Positions 46,406-55,881 are shown, counted from the stretch's first letter. The stretch is DNA of 64,000 nt from M3007 sp046160625 (GCA_046160625.1 JBJXGZ010000109.1:1-64000), one strand, 5' to 3'. Made by a program: numbers and translations. Notes: generated by a model from the sequence alone, not told the origin.

Positions 46406-46579
46406 GATAGGGGCGAGGTTTAGGAGTGAATGATTCGGGAGGCGTTGCAAAAATCAATATTTCCAACGGATTTCCAAAACAATTCCATTTCCTTTCCAAA
46501 TCGTGAACACAGATGAGTGAAATCTTTGTCCCTCTTTTAACTTCATTAATTTCAAACCCTTTTCTAAATGTTCTCCAAT

Positions 46580-48082
46580 ATGAACAAAAAATTTTTTTCA
46601 CTCGCCATTTTCGCATTCTTGCTTGGCCTTTTTGCCGAAAAAACCAACGCACAAGCCAGCGGCGTGAAGCCAGAACTCTTTATGTACCGCCACAACGGAA
46701 ATTTGGGAGGCTCGCCCGCTCCTGCGGTAACAGGCAACACAATCGGCACGCTCCAATGGAGGGCCCTCACGGCGATCGGTTCCGTTCTAGAGGGTGCCAC
46801 CATCAAGTCTGAAGCTGTCAATGTGGCTGCTGGACAATTGGCTGCCAACATGACTTTCAACACCAGTAGTTTTGGCATCGGATTAACCGAAAAGATGATT
46901 ATTACATCACCGGGTCTCGTGGGCATTGGCCTACACAATCCATTATTCCATCTTGACGTGGTGGGCAACACCCACACCTCCGGCAGGTTTTGGGGGCGGA
47001 TCCACTATGATGTAGGAATGCCTACTGGATTGCCTTCCACCTATTTGGATGAATCTTATTTTGAAAGAAAAAACCGCTCTGACCTTGATGCCGGGTTACC
47101 AGCTAATGCTGCCTTTAACAACCTCGCATTTCCAGTTGGTGGCACACTGAGCCTCGCGCCAGGCGGTGGTAGCCTTGATCGCCAACTGTTCAGTGGCGGT
47201 AACGACGGCCTTTGGACACGCTCAGAAGCCACCGCCCCAGCAAATACTTGGGCTGCCTGGGAAAAAATTCTGACCAGCGGTGACATCAATGGCCGTGAAA
47301 ACATGCTCGCCCGGTATATGCCACCTGGTCCTATTTCAAGCACATTGCGCGATGGACAAGTGTTTGACAATGGCACGAACGTCGTGATTGGCGGCTTGCC
47401 TGCTTACCCAGCACCGCTTGGAGCAGCGTTATCATTCCTTCCAGCTGATGAGCTCACCGTACAAGGCGATGCTCGTGTGGAAGACAACTTAGTCGTTGAT
47501 GATAACGCAACCGTGACTGGCAGCACTACTACGGGCACGCTGAGTGTAGGCACTACCGCCAATGTAGGCGGCCTCGCCACGGTAAATAGCCTGAGTGTGA
47601 CCAACAACGCGACTGTAGGCGGAAACGTAGGCATCGGCAAAGCTGCGACTGGTTTTGACTTGGATGTATTGGGCGAATCGAACTTCGATGGACGCGTGAA
47701 AATTGGAGCTGCAAATTTCCCGACGTTCGCAGGTGCCGCTGCTTATGAATTGGCGGTCGGTGGCGGGATAATCGCAGAAGAAGTGCTGGTACGCTTGCAG
47801 GGCAACTGGGCTGACTACGTTTTCGAAGAAAACTATCAACTCAACCCACTCTCCGAAATTGAGGCATTTGTTCAAAAAGAAAAACACCTTCCCGGAATCG
47901 CTTCGGCGAAAGAAGTGGAAACAAATGGCCTGAACCTCGGCGAAATGCAAAAAGCGCAGATGGAAAAAATCGAGGAGCTCTACCTGCACATGATTGCTTT
48001 GGACAAAGAAATGAAATCAGTTAAGGCTGAAAACGCTGCCTTGAAAGCGAAGCTTGAGCAAATGGAAGAAAGTCGCAATTGA
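46580..48082 (+). CDS. secreted adhesin/tail-fibre-like protein with coiled-coil C-terminus
   Basis: The 500-residue protein has a signal peptide (MNKKFFSLAIFAFLLGLFAEKTNAQ), a Bacteroidota surface-protein head (PELFMYRHNGNLGGSPAPAV, SFGIGLTEKMIITSPGLVGIG, HLDVVGNTHTSGRFWG) and a beta-rich middle with repeated NATVGG/NATVTGS motifs (near residues 310-360), possibly a trimeric stalk. The widespread C-terminal tail WADYVFEENYQLNPLSEIEA, LPGIASAKEVETNGLNLGEMQ then runs into a coiled coil. No T9SS tail was seen, so it may be anchored differently. The gene starts the plus-strand run. Confidence 0.8.
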   Translation: MNKKFFSLAIFAFLLGLFAEKTNAQASGVKPELFMYRHNGNLGGSPAPAVTGNTIGTLQWRALTAIGSVLEGATIKSEAVNVAAGQLAANMTFNTSSFGIGLTEKMIITSPGLVGIGLHNPLFHLDVVGNTHTSGRFWGRIHYDVGMPTGLPSTYLDESYFERKNRSDLDAGLPANAAFNNLAFPVGGTLSLAPGGGSLDRQLFSGGNDGLWTRSEATAPANTWAAWEKILTSGDINGRENMLARYMPPGPISSTLRDGQVFDNGTNVVIGGLPAYPAPLGAALSFLPADELTVQGDARVEDNLVVDDNATVTGSTTTGTLSVGTTANVGGLATVNSLSVTNNATVGGNVGIGKAATGFDLDVLGESNFDGRVKIGAANFPTFAGAAAYELAVGGGIIAEEVLVRLQGNWADYVFEENYQLNPLSEIEAFVQKEKHLPGIASAKEVETNGLNLGEMQKAQMEKIEELYLHMIALDKEMKSVKAENAALKAKLEQMEESRN

Positions 48083-48101
48083 TCCAAAAAATTGGCATAA
48101 C

Positions 48102-49481
48102 ATGAGATACGCCATTTTCACCGCAGTTTTTGTGGCATTGGTACTGACGCATACCGCGCAAGGCCAAAGCCATGCATCCTGCGGCACGCCCAGCCCCAAA
48201 TATGCCCCTGTGTTCGACGGGCAATTTGCCGAGCAATCAGCCAATCCTTACGTGGTGCAGATTTTTGTCCATATCCTGCGCAACACCGACGGCTCCAACG
48301 CCGCCATGAGTGACGCTACACTGAGAACAAACCTGGATCGCATGGCGGCCTTTTACCGCCCGCACAATATCTGCTTCACCTTTCTGGGGCGTGGTTTTAT
48401 TGACAATACAAGCTGGAATACCAGTTATACGCTCAGCGACAGCACAGCGATGTTCAGTGCCAACCCTCCGCATGGTAACACTATAGACATCTACGTGCAC
48501 AGGAACGGGTTCAACGGGTTTGGCGGGTATGCATATGATATACCCTCATTCAAATGCTCTGTGGCGGCTAATGCTTCGTTCAACTTTGAACATGAGGTGG
48601 GACACTGCCTTGGATTGCTGCACACTTTTGAAACATTTTCAGGCACCTTGATCGAATGCCCGGACGGCTCTAATTGCGGATCGAGAGGTGACATGATTTG
48701 CGACACACCCGCTGATTTTGCCAATTCCCAGAATTTCGGCACTTTTTGCAGCTACACTGGCAGTCAGATGATCAATTGTAATGGGAACGATTTCGGCTAC
48801 AACCCGCCCACGAACAATATCATGAGTTATTGGACATCCTGTTATACGCAATTCACCAACGGCCAAGGCACACGGATGCGCAACACCATTGATGTCAACC
48901 CTTTCTTGCAGAACCGTCTGACCCCGCTCGATCGAATCATCACTAATGTGACCCTGACGGGCGAAATCATCGAGGGGGCTCAAAACTCCATGCTGATTGG
49001 CAACATCGCCTCTCTGGGAAATGTATTGATGAACGGCAACGCGAACGGTATTTTCAACGCCGGAGCATTCGTTCAAGTGGTGCCAGGTACTCAAATTGCC
49101 CCTACAGGAATGAACAGCATTTTACTGCGTATCAATGATTTGTGCGATGGCTTATTTCTTACCGGCCAGCCTTCAAACGAAGCGCGCCATAAGACTTCCC
49201 TGCCTGCAACTACTGCTGTCAGCCTGGAGGCTTACCCTAACCCGTTTACGGATAATATCAGCATCCGCGTCAGGTTGGGAAATGCCGCTCAGGCCATGCT
49301 CCAGCTCTTCGATTTCTCTGGCAGGCTCGTACAAAACATTGACTGTCGGAGCTTGATCGAAACAGGCAGCCTAAACGAATCGTTGACACTACCAGGGCTC
49401 CAACCGGGTGTTTATTTCCTTCGGCTTCAATACGAAGGAGGCTTGCAAACTGTGAAACTAGTAAAAGTGCAAAGCGATTGA
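48102..49481 (+). CDS. secreted M43-type zinc metalloprotease with T9SS tail
   Basis: The 459-residue protein has a signal peptide (MRYAIFTAVFVALVLTHTAQG). A metzincin zinc site lies at residues 164-174 (HEVGHCLGLLH, the HExxHxxGxxH motif), and a Met-turn-like segment NNIMSYWTSC is near 260. These features fit the pappalysin/M43 family of secreted proteases. The T9SS type A tail is AYPNPFTDNISIRVRLGN ... YFLRLQYEGG. It starts 19 bp after the adhesin gene, suggesting co-transcription. The start at 48102 is chosen because it gives the signal peptide. Confidence 0.93.
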   Translation: MRYAIFTAVFVALVLTHTAQGQSHASCGTPSPKYAPVFDGQFAEQSANPYVVQIFVHILRNTDGSNAAMSDATLRTNLDRMAAFYRPHNICFTFLGRGFIDNTSWNTSYTLSDSTAMFSANPPHGNTIDIYVHRNGFNGFGGYAYDIPSFKCSVAANASFNFEHEVGHCLGLLHTFETFSGTLIECPDGSNCGSRGDMICDTPADFANSQNFGTFCSYTGSQMINCNGNDFGYNPPTNNIMSYWTSCYTQFTNGQGTRMRNTIDVNPFLQNRLTPLDRIITNVTLTGEIIEGAQNSMLIGNIASLGNVLMNGNANGIFNAGAFVQVVPGTQIAPTGMNSILLRINDLCDGLFLTGQPSNEARHKTSLPATTAVSLEAYPNPFTDNISIRVRLGNAAQAMLQLFDFSGRLVQNIDCRSLIETGSLNESLTLPGLQPGVYFLRLQYEGGLQTVKLVKVQSD

Positions 49482-49546
49482 CCGCAATTGCAAAGTAGCT
49501 GCCTTACAAACCTTTTGCGGCAGAAATGGAACACTTTATGGACGGG

Positions 49547-49602
49547 TTAGGCGGATTTTCACCGATTTTATGTTTAAAAATCAGTAGAAATCTGCCTAAT
49601 CC
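49547..49602 (+). terminator. hairpin after the M43 protease gene
   Basis: TTAGGCGGATTTTCACCGATTT near 49548 is followed by an inverted AAATCAGTAGAAATCTGCCTAA near 49577. It is a moderate stem 65 bp after the stop; a plausible terminator or repeat remnant. Confidence 0.5.
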
Positions 49603-49680
49603 TTTCCACAGGTGTGCTATGGACATATCCCATTTTTGTCAAGGATCTTCAAAAAAACTTCTAAAACTACATTAATTACC

Positions 49681-51630
49681 ATGAAAAACCCGAAACACTT
49701 ATTAAACGTCACTTTGGCAGTTATTGGTTTGGTTTTGTTGTTAGGACAAACCCTCATAGCACAGATAAACATTGGTGGCAAACCCTATAGTTTTCTAAAC
49801 GCCGTCGCAGGAGTCGAATCCGTTCCGCTTGTGCAAATGCCGCCCATCAATTTAACGGAACTTGAAAAGGAAGACGAAAAAGACAATCTGGCGGGCCTTC
49901 CACCACGCTTTGGGTATCCTTTCCCGGCCAATCTCAATCTGAACAATTCCGGCTCATGGACGACACTGGACAACGGCGACCGTATCTGGCGTTTGCGCAT
50001 CACGTCTCCCGGGGCATTGTCCATCAATCTAACCTACAGCTCTTTTTGGCTTCCTGAAGGAGCTAAGCTTTACATCTACGACGAAAACAAGCAACAAGCG
50101 ATTGGTGGCTTCACTTCTAGGAATAATAACTCCCCCAAAGGCAAGAGCATCGGCTATGCCACCGGATTTATTTACAGCGACCAGATCGTACTCGAATACT
50201 ACGAGCCGAAGGCTGTGACGGGCGAGGGCGAAATTGCCATTGACCAGGTGGTGCACGGCTATCAAAAACTCAGACTTCCCAACACGCCCGACGACTTCGG
50301 CACCTCCGGCACTTGCAATGTAAACATCAACTGCTCCCCAGAAGGCGACAGCTGGCAGGCGGTGAAGCATAGCGTGGCCATGATAATGGTAGGCGGATTC
50401 AGATTTTGTACCGGGTCGCTGCTCAACACCACAGTGGGGGATTTCAAACCTTACTTTCTAACCGCCAATCACTGTTTGTCGGGCACCATGGATGCTATCA
50501 CCGATCCAATGGTTGGCAACTGGATGTTTGTATGGAGTTACGAAAGCGCGGGTTGCGCCAACGGTGCGACAGAACCTAACTTGATCTCCACTACTGGGGC
50601 CATTTTGGTAGCAAACAACGGTGGTTCTGATTTTGCGCTTTTCCGCTTGATAGAAGACCCATTGCAGATTACGCCTTCTGTCCCTCTTTGGTACAATGGC
50701 TGGGATGCCTCTGCCAGTGCGAGCGCAGGAGGCGTGGGAATCCACCACCCCGATGGCGACATCAAAAAAATCTCTACCTACAGCATGACACCGGGTTCAT
50801 CAGGAAATTTCTGGACGGTATTCTTTGACCCAACCACGAATGGGCACGGTGTTACGGAACCTGGGTCTTCTGGCTCTCCCCTGTTTAATAGCAGTCAAAG
50901 GGTCATAGGGCAGTTGCAGGGTGGAATCGGCATAAGTTGTGGAGATCCTGTAAATGATCAAAGCTTTTACGGCAAGTTTTCCGATTCTTGGGATGGCGCT
51001 AACCAACGCCGCAGGTTGCACGATTGGCTCGACCCAGATTGCCCCCTGAACCTTGCTATGAATACCAACATCACCATAGGCGGGCACACTTTTTATGCCT
51101 CCGAAGAGATTACCTCCACTGCCAACATCTCCCCCAACACGGTGGTGGATTTCAGCGCGGGGCTTCAGATTCGGCTGCTGCCGGGCTTCAGGGCAGAAAT
51201 GGGGAGTTTCTTTTCTGCCAAAATTAGAGGTTGTATGCCGATGGCCAATCGGCCAGATGTTGCCGCTTTATCAGGGTCCATTATTGGGGCAGGCACATGC
51301 TTACCTCCCAATAATAGTGCGCGTCTCAACATAGGTTCGCGTGAAACACGTAACAGCCAATTAGAGGATGCCGGATTTCAATGTTACCCGAATCCATTTT
51401 CAGGCGATTTTTTTGTGCGCTTTGACGTTTTCGAGCCCAATAGCCAAGTTTCTATAGCAATTTCTGACGCATTTGGCAGACAAGTGCATCAACCGCTCGC
51501 TCAAAAGTCATTTGATGCAGGCCAGCACATCATTCAAATAGAATACGGGCAATTGCCTCCCGGCCTCTACTACATTACGCTGAACACCCCCGATGGCCGT
51601 TGGTCTCAGAAGATAGTGAAAAGCGATTGA
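49681..51630 (+). CDS. lysyl-endopeptidase-like trypsin-fold serine protease with T9SS tail
   Basis: The 649-residue protein has a signal peptide (MKNPKHLLNVTLAVIGLVLLLGQTLIAQ), a pro-like region, then a trypsin-fold protease with His264 (FLTANHCLSG), Asp317 (GGSDFALFRL) and Ser397 (TEPGSSGSPLF), similar to lysyl endopeptidase (Achromobacter protease I). After it come a '3-coathanger stack'-like module (ITSTANISPNTVVDFSAGLQ, LLPGFRAEMGSFFSAKI) and a T9SS type A tail (CYPNPFSGDFFVRFDVFEPN). It is secreted. The ATG at 49681 matches the signal peptide. Confidence 0.93.
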   Translation: MKNPKHLLNVTLAVIGLVLLLGQTLIAQINIGGKPYSFLNAVAGVESVPLVQMPPINLTELEKEDEKDNLAGLPPRFGYPFPANLNLNNSGSWTTLDNGDRIWRLRITSPGALSINLTYSSFWLPEGAKLYIYDENKQQAIGGFTSRNNNSPKGKSIGYATGFIYSDQIVLEYYEPKAVTGEGEIAIDQVVHGYQKLRLPNTPDDFGTSGTCNVNINCSPEGDSWQAVKHSVAMIMVGGFRFCTGSLLNTTVGDFKPYFLTANHCLSGTMDAITDPMVGNWMFVWSYESAGCANGATEPNLISTTGAILVANNGGSDFALFRLIEDPLQITPSVPLWYNGWDASASASAGGVGIHHPDGDIKKISTYSMTPGSSGNFWTVFFDPTTNGHGVTEPGSSGSPLFNSSQRVIGQLQGGIGISCGDPVNDQSFYGKFSDSWDGANQRRRLHDWLDPDCPLNLAMNTNITIGGHTFYASEEITSTANISPNTVVDFSAGLQIRLLPGFRAEMGSFFSAKIRGCMPMANRPDVAALSGSIIGAGTCLPPNNSARLNIGSRETRNSQLEDAGFQCYPNPFSGDFFVRFDVFEPNSQVSIAISDAFGRQVHQPLAQKSFDAGQHIIQIEYGQLPPGLYYITLNTPDGRWSQKIVKSD

Positions 51631-51642
51631 CCGTGTTTTCAT

Positions 51643-51670
51643 AAGTGACACTTTTCAAAAAGTGTCACTT
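51643..51670 (+). terminator. intrinsic terminator after the serine protease gene
   Basis: AAGTGACACTTTT and AAAAGTGTCACTT form a 13-bp perfect stem 12 bases after the stop codon, followed by CTTTTCCTTT. Confidence 0.8.
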
Positions 51671-51711
51671 CTTTTCCTTTCTGGCTCAAAAAAATCAAAA
51701 CAATCCACAAT

Positions 51712-54477
51712 ATGAAAAATAGAATCTACCTACTCATCATGCTTGCGTCAGCCACCTTCGCCGTTTGGGCGGCTGCCCAGTATTGGAACATCTCGCTGCC
51801 ATCCTTCAAGCTTGGCGTACAGAAGGAAAAGGCAAAAAAAATGTCATTGGCCCAGACCATTGAAGGTCGTTACGAGCAGGAGTTCCTGATGACACACGAC
51901 CCGACTACCAACACAATCCCTCGAGATAGGCTGCTTTCAGCCTACCGCATCGCGCAAGAAAAACGCGAGCAGATGGCCCAGGCTGAGCGTGCCATCCCTA
52001 TATTTTGGCAAGAACGCGGTCCCAACAACGTGGGCGGTCGCACGCGAGGCCTCATTTTTGATGCCAACGACCCCACTGGACACACCGTGTGGGCAGCGGG
52101 TGTGGCAGGTGGTCTTTGGCGCACGACCAATATACAGGCTGCAGCACCTACCTGGAATTTAGTAGATGATTTTTTTGCAAATCTTGCGATCATGACCATT
52201 GCTCAAGATCCCTCCAATGCCAATAGGATGTATTTCGGGACAGGTGAAGAAAGATTAAACTTTGGCGACCCGGTGCGCGGTCTCGGGATATGGAGATCTA
52301 TGGATGGCGGTGTCAATTGGGCGCAACTTCCGGGGGCGTTTGACAATGTTTACAAAATCGTGATAGCCAACGATGGTACGGTATATGCCGGGACCGATGC
52401 AGGTTTGCAGCTTTCGACAGATGGCATTAATTTTTTGCCAGTCGCGCAAGTGACCGGTATTGTCCCTGATGTTGAAATTGCCGCTAACGGAGATGTCTTC
52501 GCAACTCAACTTTTTGGCAACATATTTCGCCTTCAGGCGGGTACTTGGATGGCGCTAACCAGTCCCAATTTTCCCACAGGATTTCGCAGGATCGAAATCG
52601 CTTGTGCTCCAAGCAATGCCATGACTTTGTACGCTTCTTTTGGTAAAGCCGCCAACCCTAACCAAGGAATCTGTCAGGGCGTATTTTTGTCAACCGACGG
52701 TGGAGGCACTTGGCAGACTCAAACCGTGCCACCGGCTTACGGAGGTCAGGCTTGGTACAACTTCGCTTTGAGCGTTGATCCCAACAACGCCAGTCGGCTC
52801 TTTCTCGGAGGCCAGGGACTTTCGGTGTCTGGAGACATGGGTAGCACCTGGACACAAGTGATGGGCGTACACGCCGACCATCATACTGTAACCTATAGGC
52901 CAGGTAATTCCAACGAGATTGTTTTCAGCAATGACGGCGGCGTTTATTACTGTACAAACGGGACGAATGCCAACCCGACGCTCGGAGCCAGGAATAATGG
53001 CTACAATGTCACGCAGTTTTACACCAATGCCATTCACCCGAACAGCGGTTCAAATTATATGTTGGGTGGAACACAGGACAACGGCACTCCGCAGTTTAAC
53101 GCAGCAGGTATATCCAGCACGATAGAAGCACCTGGCACCGGCGGCGATGGGGCTTTTTGTTTCATTGATCAGGACAATCCCATGATCCAGGTGGCGGCTT
53201 CGCAAAACAGACAATTTTACGCTTCCAACAACGGAGGGGGCAGTTTTAATACCGTCATTGCTTCCAAAGCTGCCACCCTCTTCATCACACCGGCAGAATA
53301 CGACGATGCGAACGACATTCTTTATTTGTCGGACAATGTGGATACGCTGGGTCGGCTGACTGGCGTGGGTGCTGCCAATACTTTCGTGCTGGAACGGGTC
53401 GCGGCTTTTGGCGGCCAGCAGGCAAGTACCATCACCGTATCCCCCAACACCCCCAACCGGCTTTTCGTCGGAACAACGGGTGGCAGAGTCGTCCGTATTG
53501 ACAACGCACATTTGGGCACTTTCACTGCTACTGTACTCACGTCGCCTCGAAACGCCTTTATTTCCTGCATCGTAGTGGAACCGGGCAACGACAATCATTT
53601 GATAGCCACTTGCAGCAATTACGGGGCTGCCGGCCAAGTGTTTGAGTCCACCGATGGCGGCACCATGTGGACAAACCTGACCAACGACCTGCCGGATATG
53701 CCAGTCCGCTGGGCAATGTTCCACCCCTTTGATGCCGATAAATTCTTGCTCGCCACGGAACTTGGCGTGTGGAGTACGGACGATCTTGACGGCGTAAATA
53801 CCGAATGGTGGCCCACCAACAATTATGGCCTAGCCAATGTACGCGTGGATATGTTCCAATATCGCCCCTCCGACCACCTGGTTGCTGCTGCTTCTCATGG
53901 GCGCGGAATGTACACAACCAATTATTTTACCTTACTCAACACCTGTGTGCCCAGCCTCAATATATCAGGCGCTGTTCTGCCCGGCATCTATATGGCGGAA
54001 GATTTTATAGTATCGGATGGGGTGATCGCACCTAACAGGAAAGTCATTTATCATGCAGGCAATCGCATCCAATTAAACCCCGGATTTCATGCCCAACGAG
54101 GCAGTGATTTTTGGGCTTTGATAGAGGCTTGCAATCTCGGGCCAAGCCCGCAGGATTCTCGGGATCAATCGAACCTTTCAGACCGTAACCAGGATCAAAA
54201 AAACGATTTCACTGCCTCACTAACTTTGAAATGCAGCCCAAACCCTGTCACATACCAGATGCATGTCGAATTTGATTTACCCACAGATGGAGCCTATAGC
54301 TTGTATGTCCGCGATATCCGTGGAAAGCTTGTGGAAACTGTTGCTTCGCAGGAAACACGCGCTGCTGGCCATTATCAAGTTTTGCTCAATGCTGTCAATT
54401 ACAACGCCGGCATTTATGTGATCAGCTTGCAATCAAGTAAGGGCGCTTTGTCGAAGCAGTTTATTGTAACCCGATAG
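51712..54477 (+). CDS. BNR/sortilin-type propeller protein with T9SS tail
   Basis: The 921-residue secreted protein has a signal sequence (MKNRIYLLIMLASATFAVWAAAQ) and several Asp-box motifs of BNR/VPS10-like propellers: SMDGGVNWAQL, STDGGGTWQTQ, SGDMGSTWTQV and STDGGTMWTNL. The start is typical of the family (ERGPNNVGGRTRGLIFDAND). After the propeller come a 3-coathanger stack-like module (EDFIVSDGVIAPNRKVIYHA, LNPGFHAQRGSDFWALI) and a T9SS type A tail (LKCSPNPVTYQMHVEFDLP). Such proteins bind or degrade extracellular polymers; no catalytic residues were assigned. Confidence 0.9.
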   Translation: MKNRIYLLIMLASATFAVWAAAQYWNISLPSFKLGVQKEKAKKMSLAQTIEGRYEQEFLMTHDPTTNTIPRDRLLSAYRIAQEKREQMAQAERAIPIFWQERGPNNVGGRTRGLIFDANDPTGHTVWAAGVAGGLWRTTNIQAAAPTWNLVDDFFANLAIMTIAQDPSNANRMYFGTGEERLNFGDPVRGLGIWRSMDGGVNWAQLPGAFDNVYKIVIANDGTVYAGTDAGLQLSTDGINFLPVAQVTGIVPDVEIAANGDVFATQLFGNIFRLQAGTWMALTSPNFPTGFRRIEIACAPSNAMTLYASFGKAANPNQGICQGVFLSTDGGGTWQTQTVPPAYGGQAWYNFALSVDPNNASRLFLGGQGLSVSGDMGSTWTQVMGVHADHHTVTYRPGNSNEIVFSNDGGVYYCTNGTNANPTLGARNNGYNVTQFYTNAIHPNSGSNYMLGGTQDNGTPQFNAAGISSTIEAPGTGGDGAFCFIDQDNPMIQVAASQNRQFYASNNGGGSFNTVIASKAATLFITPAEYDDANDILYLSDNVDTLGRLTGVGAANTFVLERVAAFGGQQASTITVSPNTPNRLFVGTTGGRVVRIDNAHLGTFTATVLTSPRNAFISCIVVEPGNDNHLIATCSNYGAAGQVFESTDGGTMWTNLTNDLPDMPVRWAMFHPFDADKFLLATELGVWSTDDLDGVNTEWWPTNNYGLANVRVDMFQYRPSDHLVAAASHGRGMYTTNYFTLLNTCVPSLNISGAVLPGIYMAEDFIVSDGVIAPNRKVIYHAGNRIQLNPGFHAQRGSDFWALIEACNLGPSPQDSRDQSNLSDRNQDQKNDFTASLTLKCSPNPVTYQMHVEFDLPTDGAYSLYVRDIRGKLVETVASQETRAAGHYQVLLNAVNYNAGIYVISLQSSKGALSKQFIVTR

Positions 54478-54497
54478 GGTAAAGTTTTTCGAGGGAT

Positions 54498-54543
54498 AAA
54501 ATCAGAACCGATGCGTTGCAAAGTGCATCTGTTCTGATTTTTC
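54498..54543 (+). terminator. intrinsic terminator after the BNR gene
   Basis: AAATCAGAAC at 54498 and GTTCTGATTT at 54531, with inner GATGC / GCATC pairs, form a stem followed by TT. It is 21 bases after the stop. Confidence 0.75.
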
Positions 54544-54573
54544 CCACCTTTGCGGTGTTGTTTCCAACCGCTT

Positions 54574-55269
54574 ATGCCGCTGCTCTTCACTACCCATCCA
54601 TTTCAGGAAACCACCTTTGGCCTCTGGCAGATCGCCGAGGACGAGGTGTTTTTTCGTACAGATTTGCCACTTTCGGCACCTGAAGAATCCGATCTGGCCC
54701 AGCACAAAAATCCTCTCCGCCGCCTCGAATGGCTCGCCGGAAGATGGCTTTTGCACAAACTCACCAACTCGCCCCAGCGTCTTTTTCTTGACAAGGACGC
54801 TTTTTCCAAACCCTTTTTCCCTGAAAATCAGGACCTTGCCTGTTCGCTCAGCCATTCCAAGGGCAATGTAGGAGCGTTCATCGCCACGGATCATCGTTCA
54901 TCGCTCATCGTTCATCGTTCCATCGGCTGCGACATCCAGGTTTTGACAGAAAAAATGCCGCTAATTGCGCACAAATTTCTCAATGAATTAGAAAAGGAGT
55001 TTGTGACAAGCCGTCCGGAAATTGAAACCCTGCTCCTGCTCCACCTATTTTGGACCGCTAAAGAAAGTCTCTACAAAGCCTACGGCTTAAAACAACTGGA
55101 TTTTCGAAAGAACATTTTTGTCCAAAAAATCCAATGGGACGGAACAAACGGACAAGGAATTGGAAGCGTAGAAAAAGGAGATTTTCGGCAAGAATTTCAA
55201 GTGATATTCAGCAAGATTGTCCTCCCCAATGAGGTAGAACTGGTAACTGCGGTTTGTCAGGGAGATTGA
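54574..55269 (+). CDS. 4'-phosphopantetheinyl transferase superfamily protein
   Basis: The 231-residue protein transfers the phosphopantetheine arm from CoA to carrier proteins. Motifs: CSLSHSKGNVGAFIA near residues 90-104, GCDIQVL near 118 (family GxDxE; here the acidic pair is D and Q/E-like), and FWTAKESLYKAYGL near 163 (WxxKEAxxK). Between the first two, residues about 105-116 (TDHRSSLIVHRS) are coded by a tandem ATCGTTCATCGCTC repeat and seem to be an insert; other family members have a short loop. The stop TGA is the start of a repeat (GATTGATTCGATT). The ATG at 54574 is chosen because an upstream one at 54550 adds only non-family residues. Confidence 0.88.
   Translation: MPLLFTTHPFQETTFGLWQIAEDEVFFRTDLPLSAPEESDLAQHKNPLRRLEWLAGRWLLHKLTNSPQRLFLDKDAFSKPFFPENQDLACSLSHSKGNVGAFIATDHRSSLIVHRSIGCDIQVLTEKMPLIAHKFLNELEKEFVTSRPEIETLLLLHLFWTAKESLYKAYGLKQLDFRKNIFVQKIQWDGTNGQGIGSVEKGDFRQEFQVIFSKIVLPNEVELVTAVCQGD
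54891..54921 (+). repeat. CATCGTTCATCGC tandem repeat in the phosphopantetheinyl transferase gene
   Basis: The stretch TCATCGTTCATCGCTCATCG continues with a further CATCGTTC, four near-identical seven-base units in frame. Repeats of this GATGAACGATGAGC type are common in intergenic DNA of related genomes (recalled, not checked). Confidence 0.6.
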
Positions 55270-55372
55270 TTCGATTGGGGGATTGATTCGAATGGGCTGA
55301 TTATCCAATCGTTTCTCAACCGGGCTAATCGAATCAATCGAGCCAATCTCCCAATCGAATCAATCATCTCAA
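55265..55372. repeat. GATTGATTCGATT inverted repeat supplying two stop codons
   Basis: GATTGATTCGATTGGGGGAT at 55264 faces inverted ATCCCAATCGAATCAATC-type sequence to 55365. Its ends carry the TGA of the phosphopantetheinyl transferase gene (GAT TGA at 55264-55269) and, on the other strand, the TGA of the DinB-family gene (55369-55371). Related repeat DNA is at 43083-43182. Confidence 0.75.
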
Positions 55373-55881
55373 TCTGACATTTGTCTCGCTTTAATCGTAG
55401 AAGGCGAAACCCCCAAGTCGCGATCCGCCTGAATATGAGGGAAATGGCAACGCAACCCGATCTTGATAATTGCCAAATGATGGATGGCGTGGTCGTATAC
55501 AAAAGCCAGTTCGCGGCCCACAGTGCTTTGATAACAAGGGCGATTGGTGCCGCCAAACTCGGCCTTCAAGGCGATAATTTCCGAGGCTTGCAGTATTTCC
55601 AGGGTTTCTGCAAAAGACTGGAATGTAGCCAATGCCACTCCGGGAGCATCTTCGTACAGCAGGTTTCGTTCGCGGGAGGCGTAGTCTACCATACCGGAAG
55701 GGATGCCTCTTTCCAGGCAGATAAAAAATTCAAGGATGTGCCGAAAGTGTTGCCCGAGCGTACTGCCGTCAAATTCGGGCAGAGGCTGTCGGTATTCGTG
55801 CGGTTCTATTTGGCCAAGTAGATCAGTTACCTGACTGATTGTGACCAAGATGGCGTCTTTTGCTTGCATGGAGATTGCCAT
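55369..55881 (-). CDS. DinB-family (metal-binding four-helix) protein
   Basis: The 170-residue protein fits the DinB/YfiT-like superfamily: three His ligands are suggested by LGQHFRHILEFF (residues about 43-54), and by AFVYDHAIHHLAIIKIGL near 125-142. These are cytosolic hydrolase or thiol-transferase-like proteins; the substrate is unknown. The C-terminus (KARQMSD) ends at the repeat boundary. It is convergent with the phosphopantetheinyl transferase gene. Confidence 0.85.
   Translation of the reverse strand: MAISMQAKDAILVTISQVTDLLGQIEPHEYRQPLPEFDGSTLGQHFRHILEFFICLERGIPSGMVDYASRERNLLYEDAPGVALATFQSFAETLEILQASEIIALKAEFGGTNRPCYQSTVGRELAFVYDHAIHHLAIIKIGLRCHFPHIQADRDLGVSPSTIKARQMSD

Noticed and set aside
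54498..54543. Riboswitch-like fold before the phosphopantetheinyl transferase gene
   Set aside because: It is a simple stem with a T-tract, better explained as terminator of the preceding gene.
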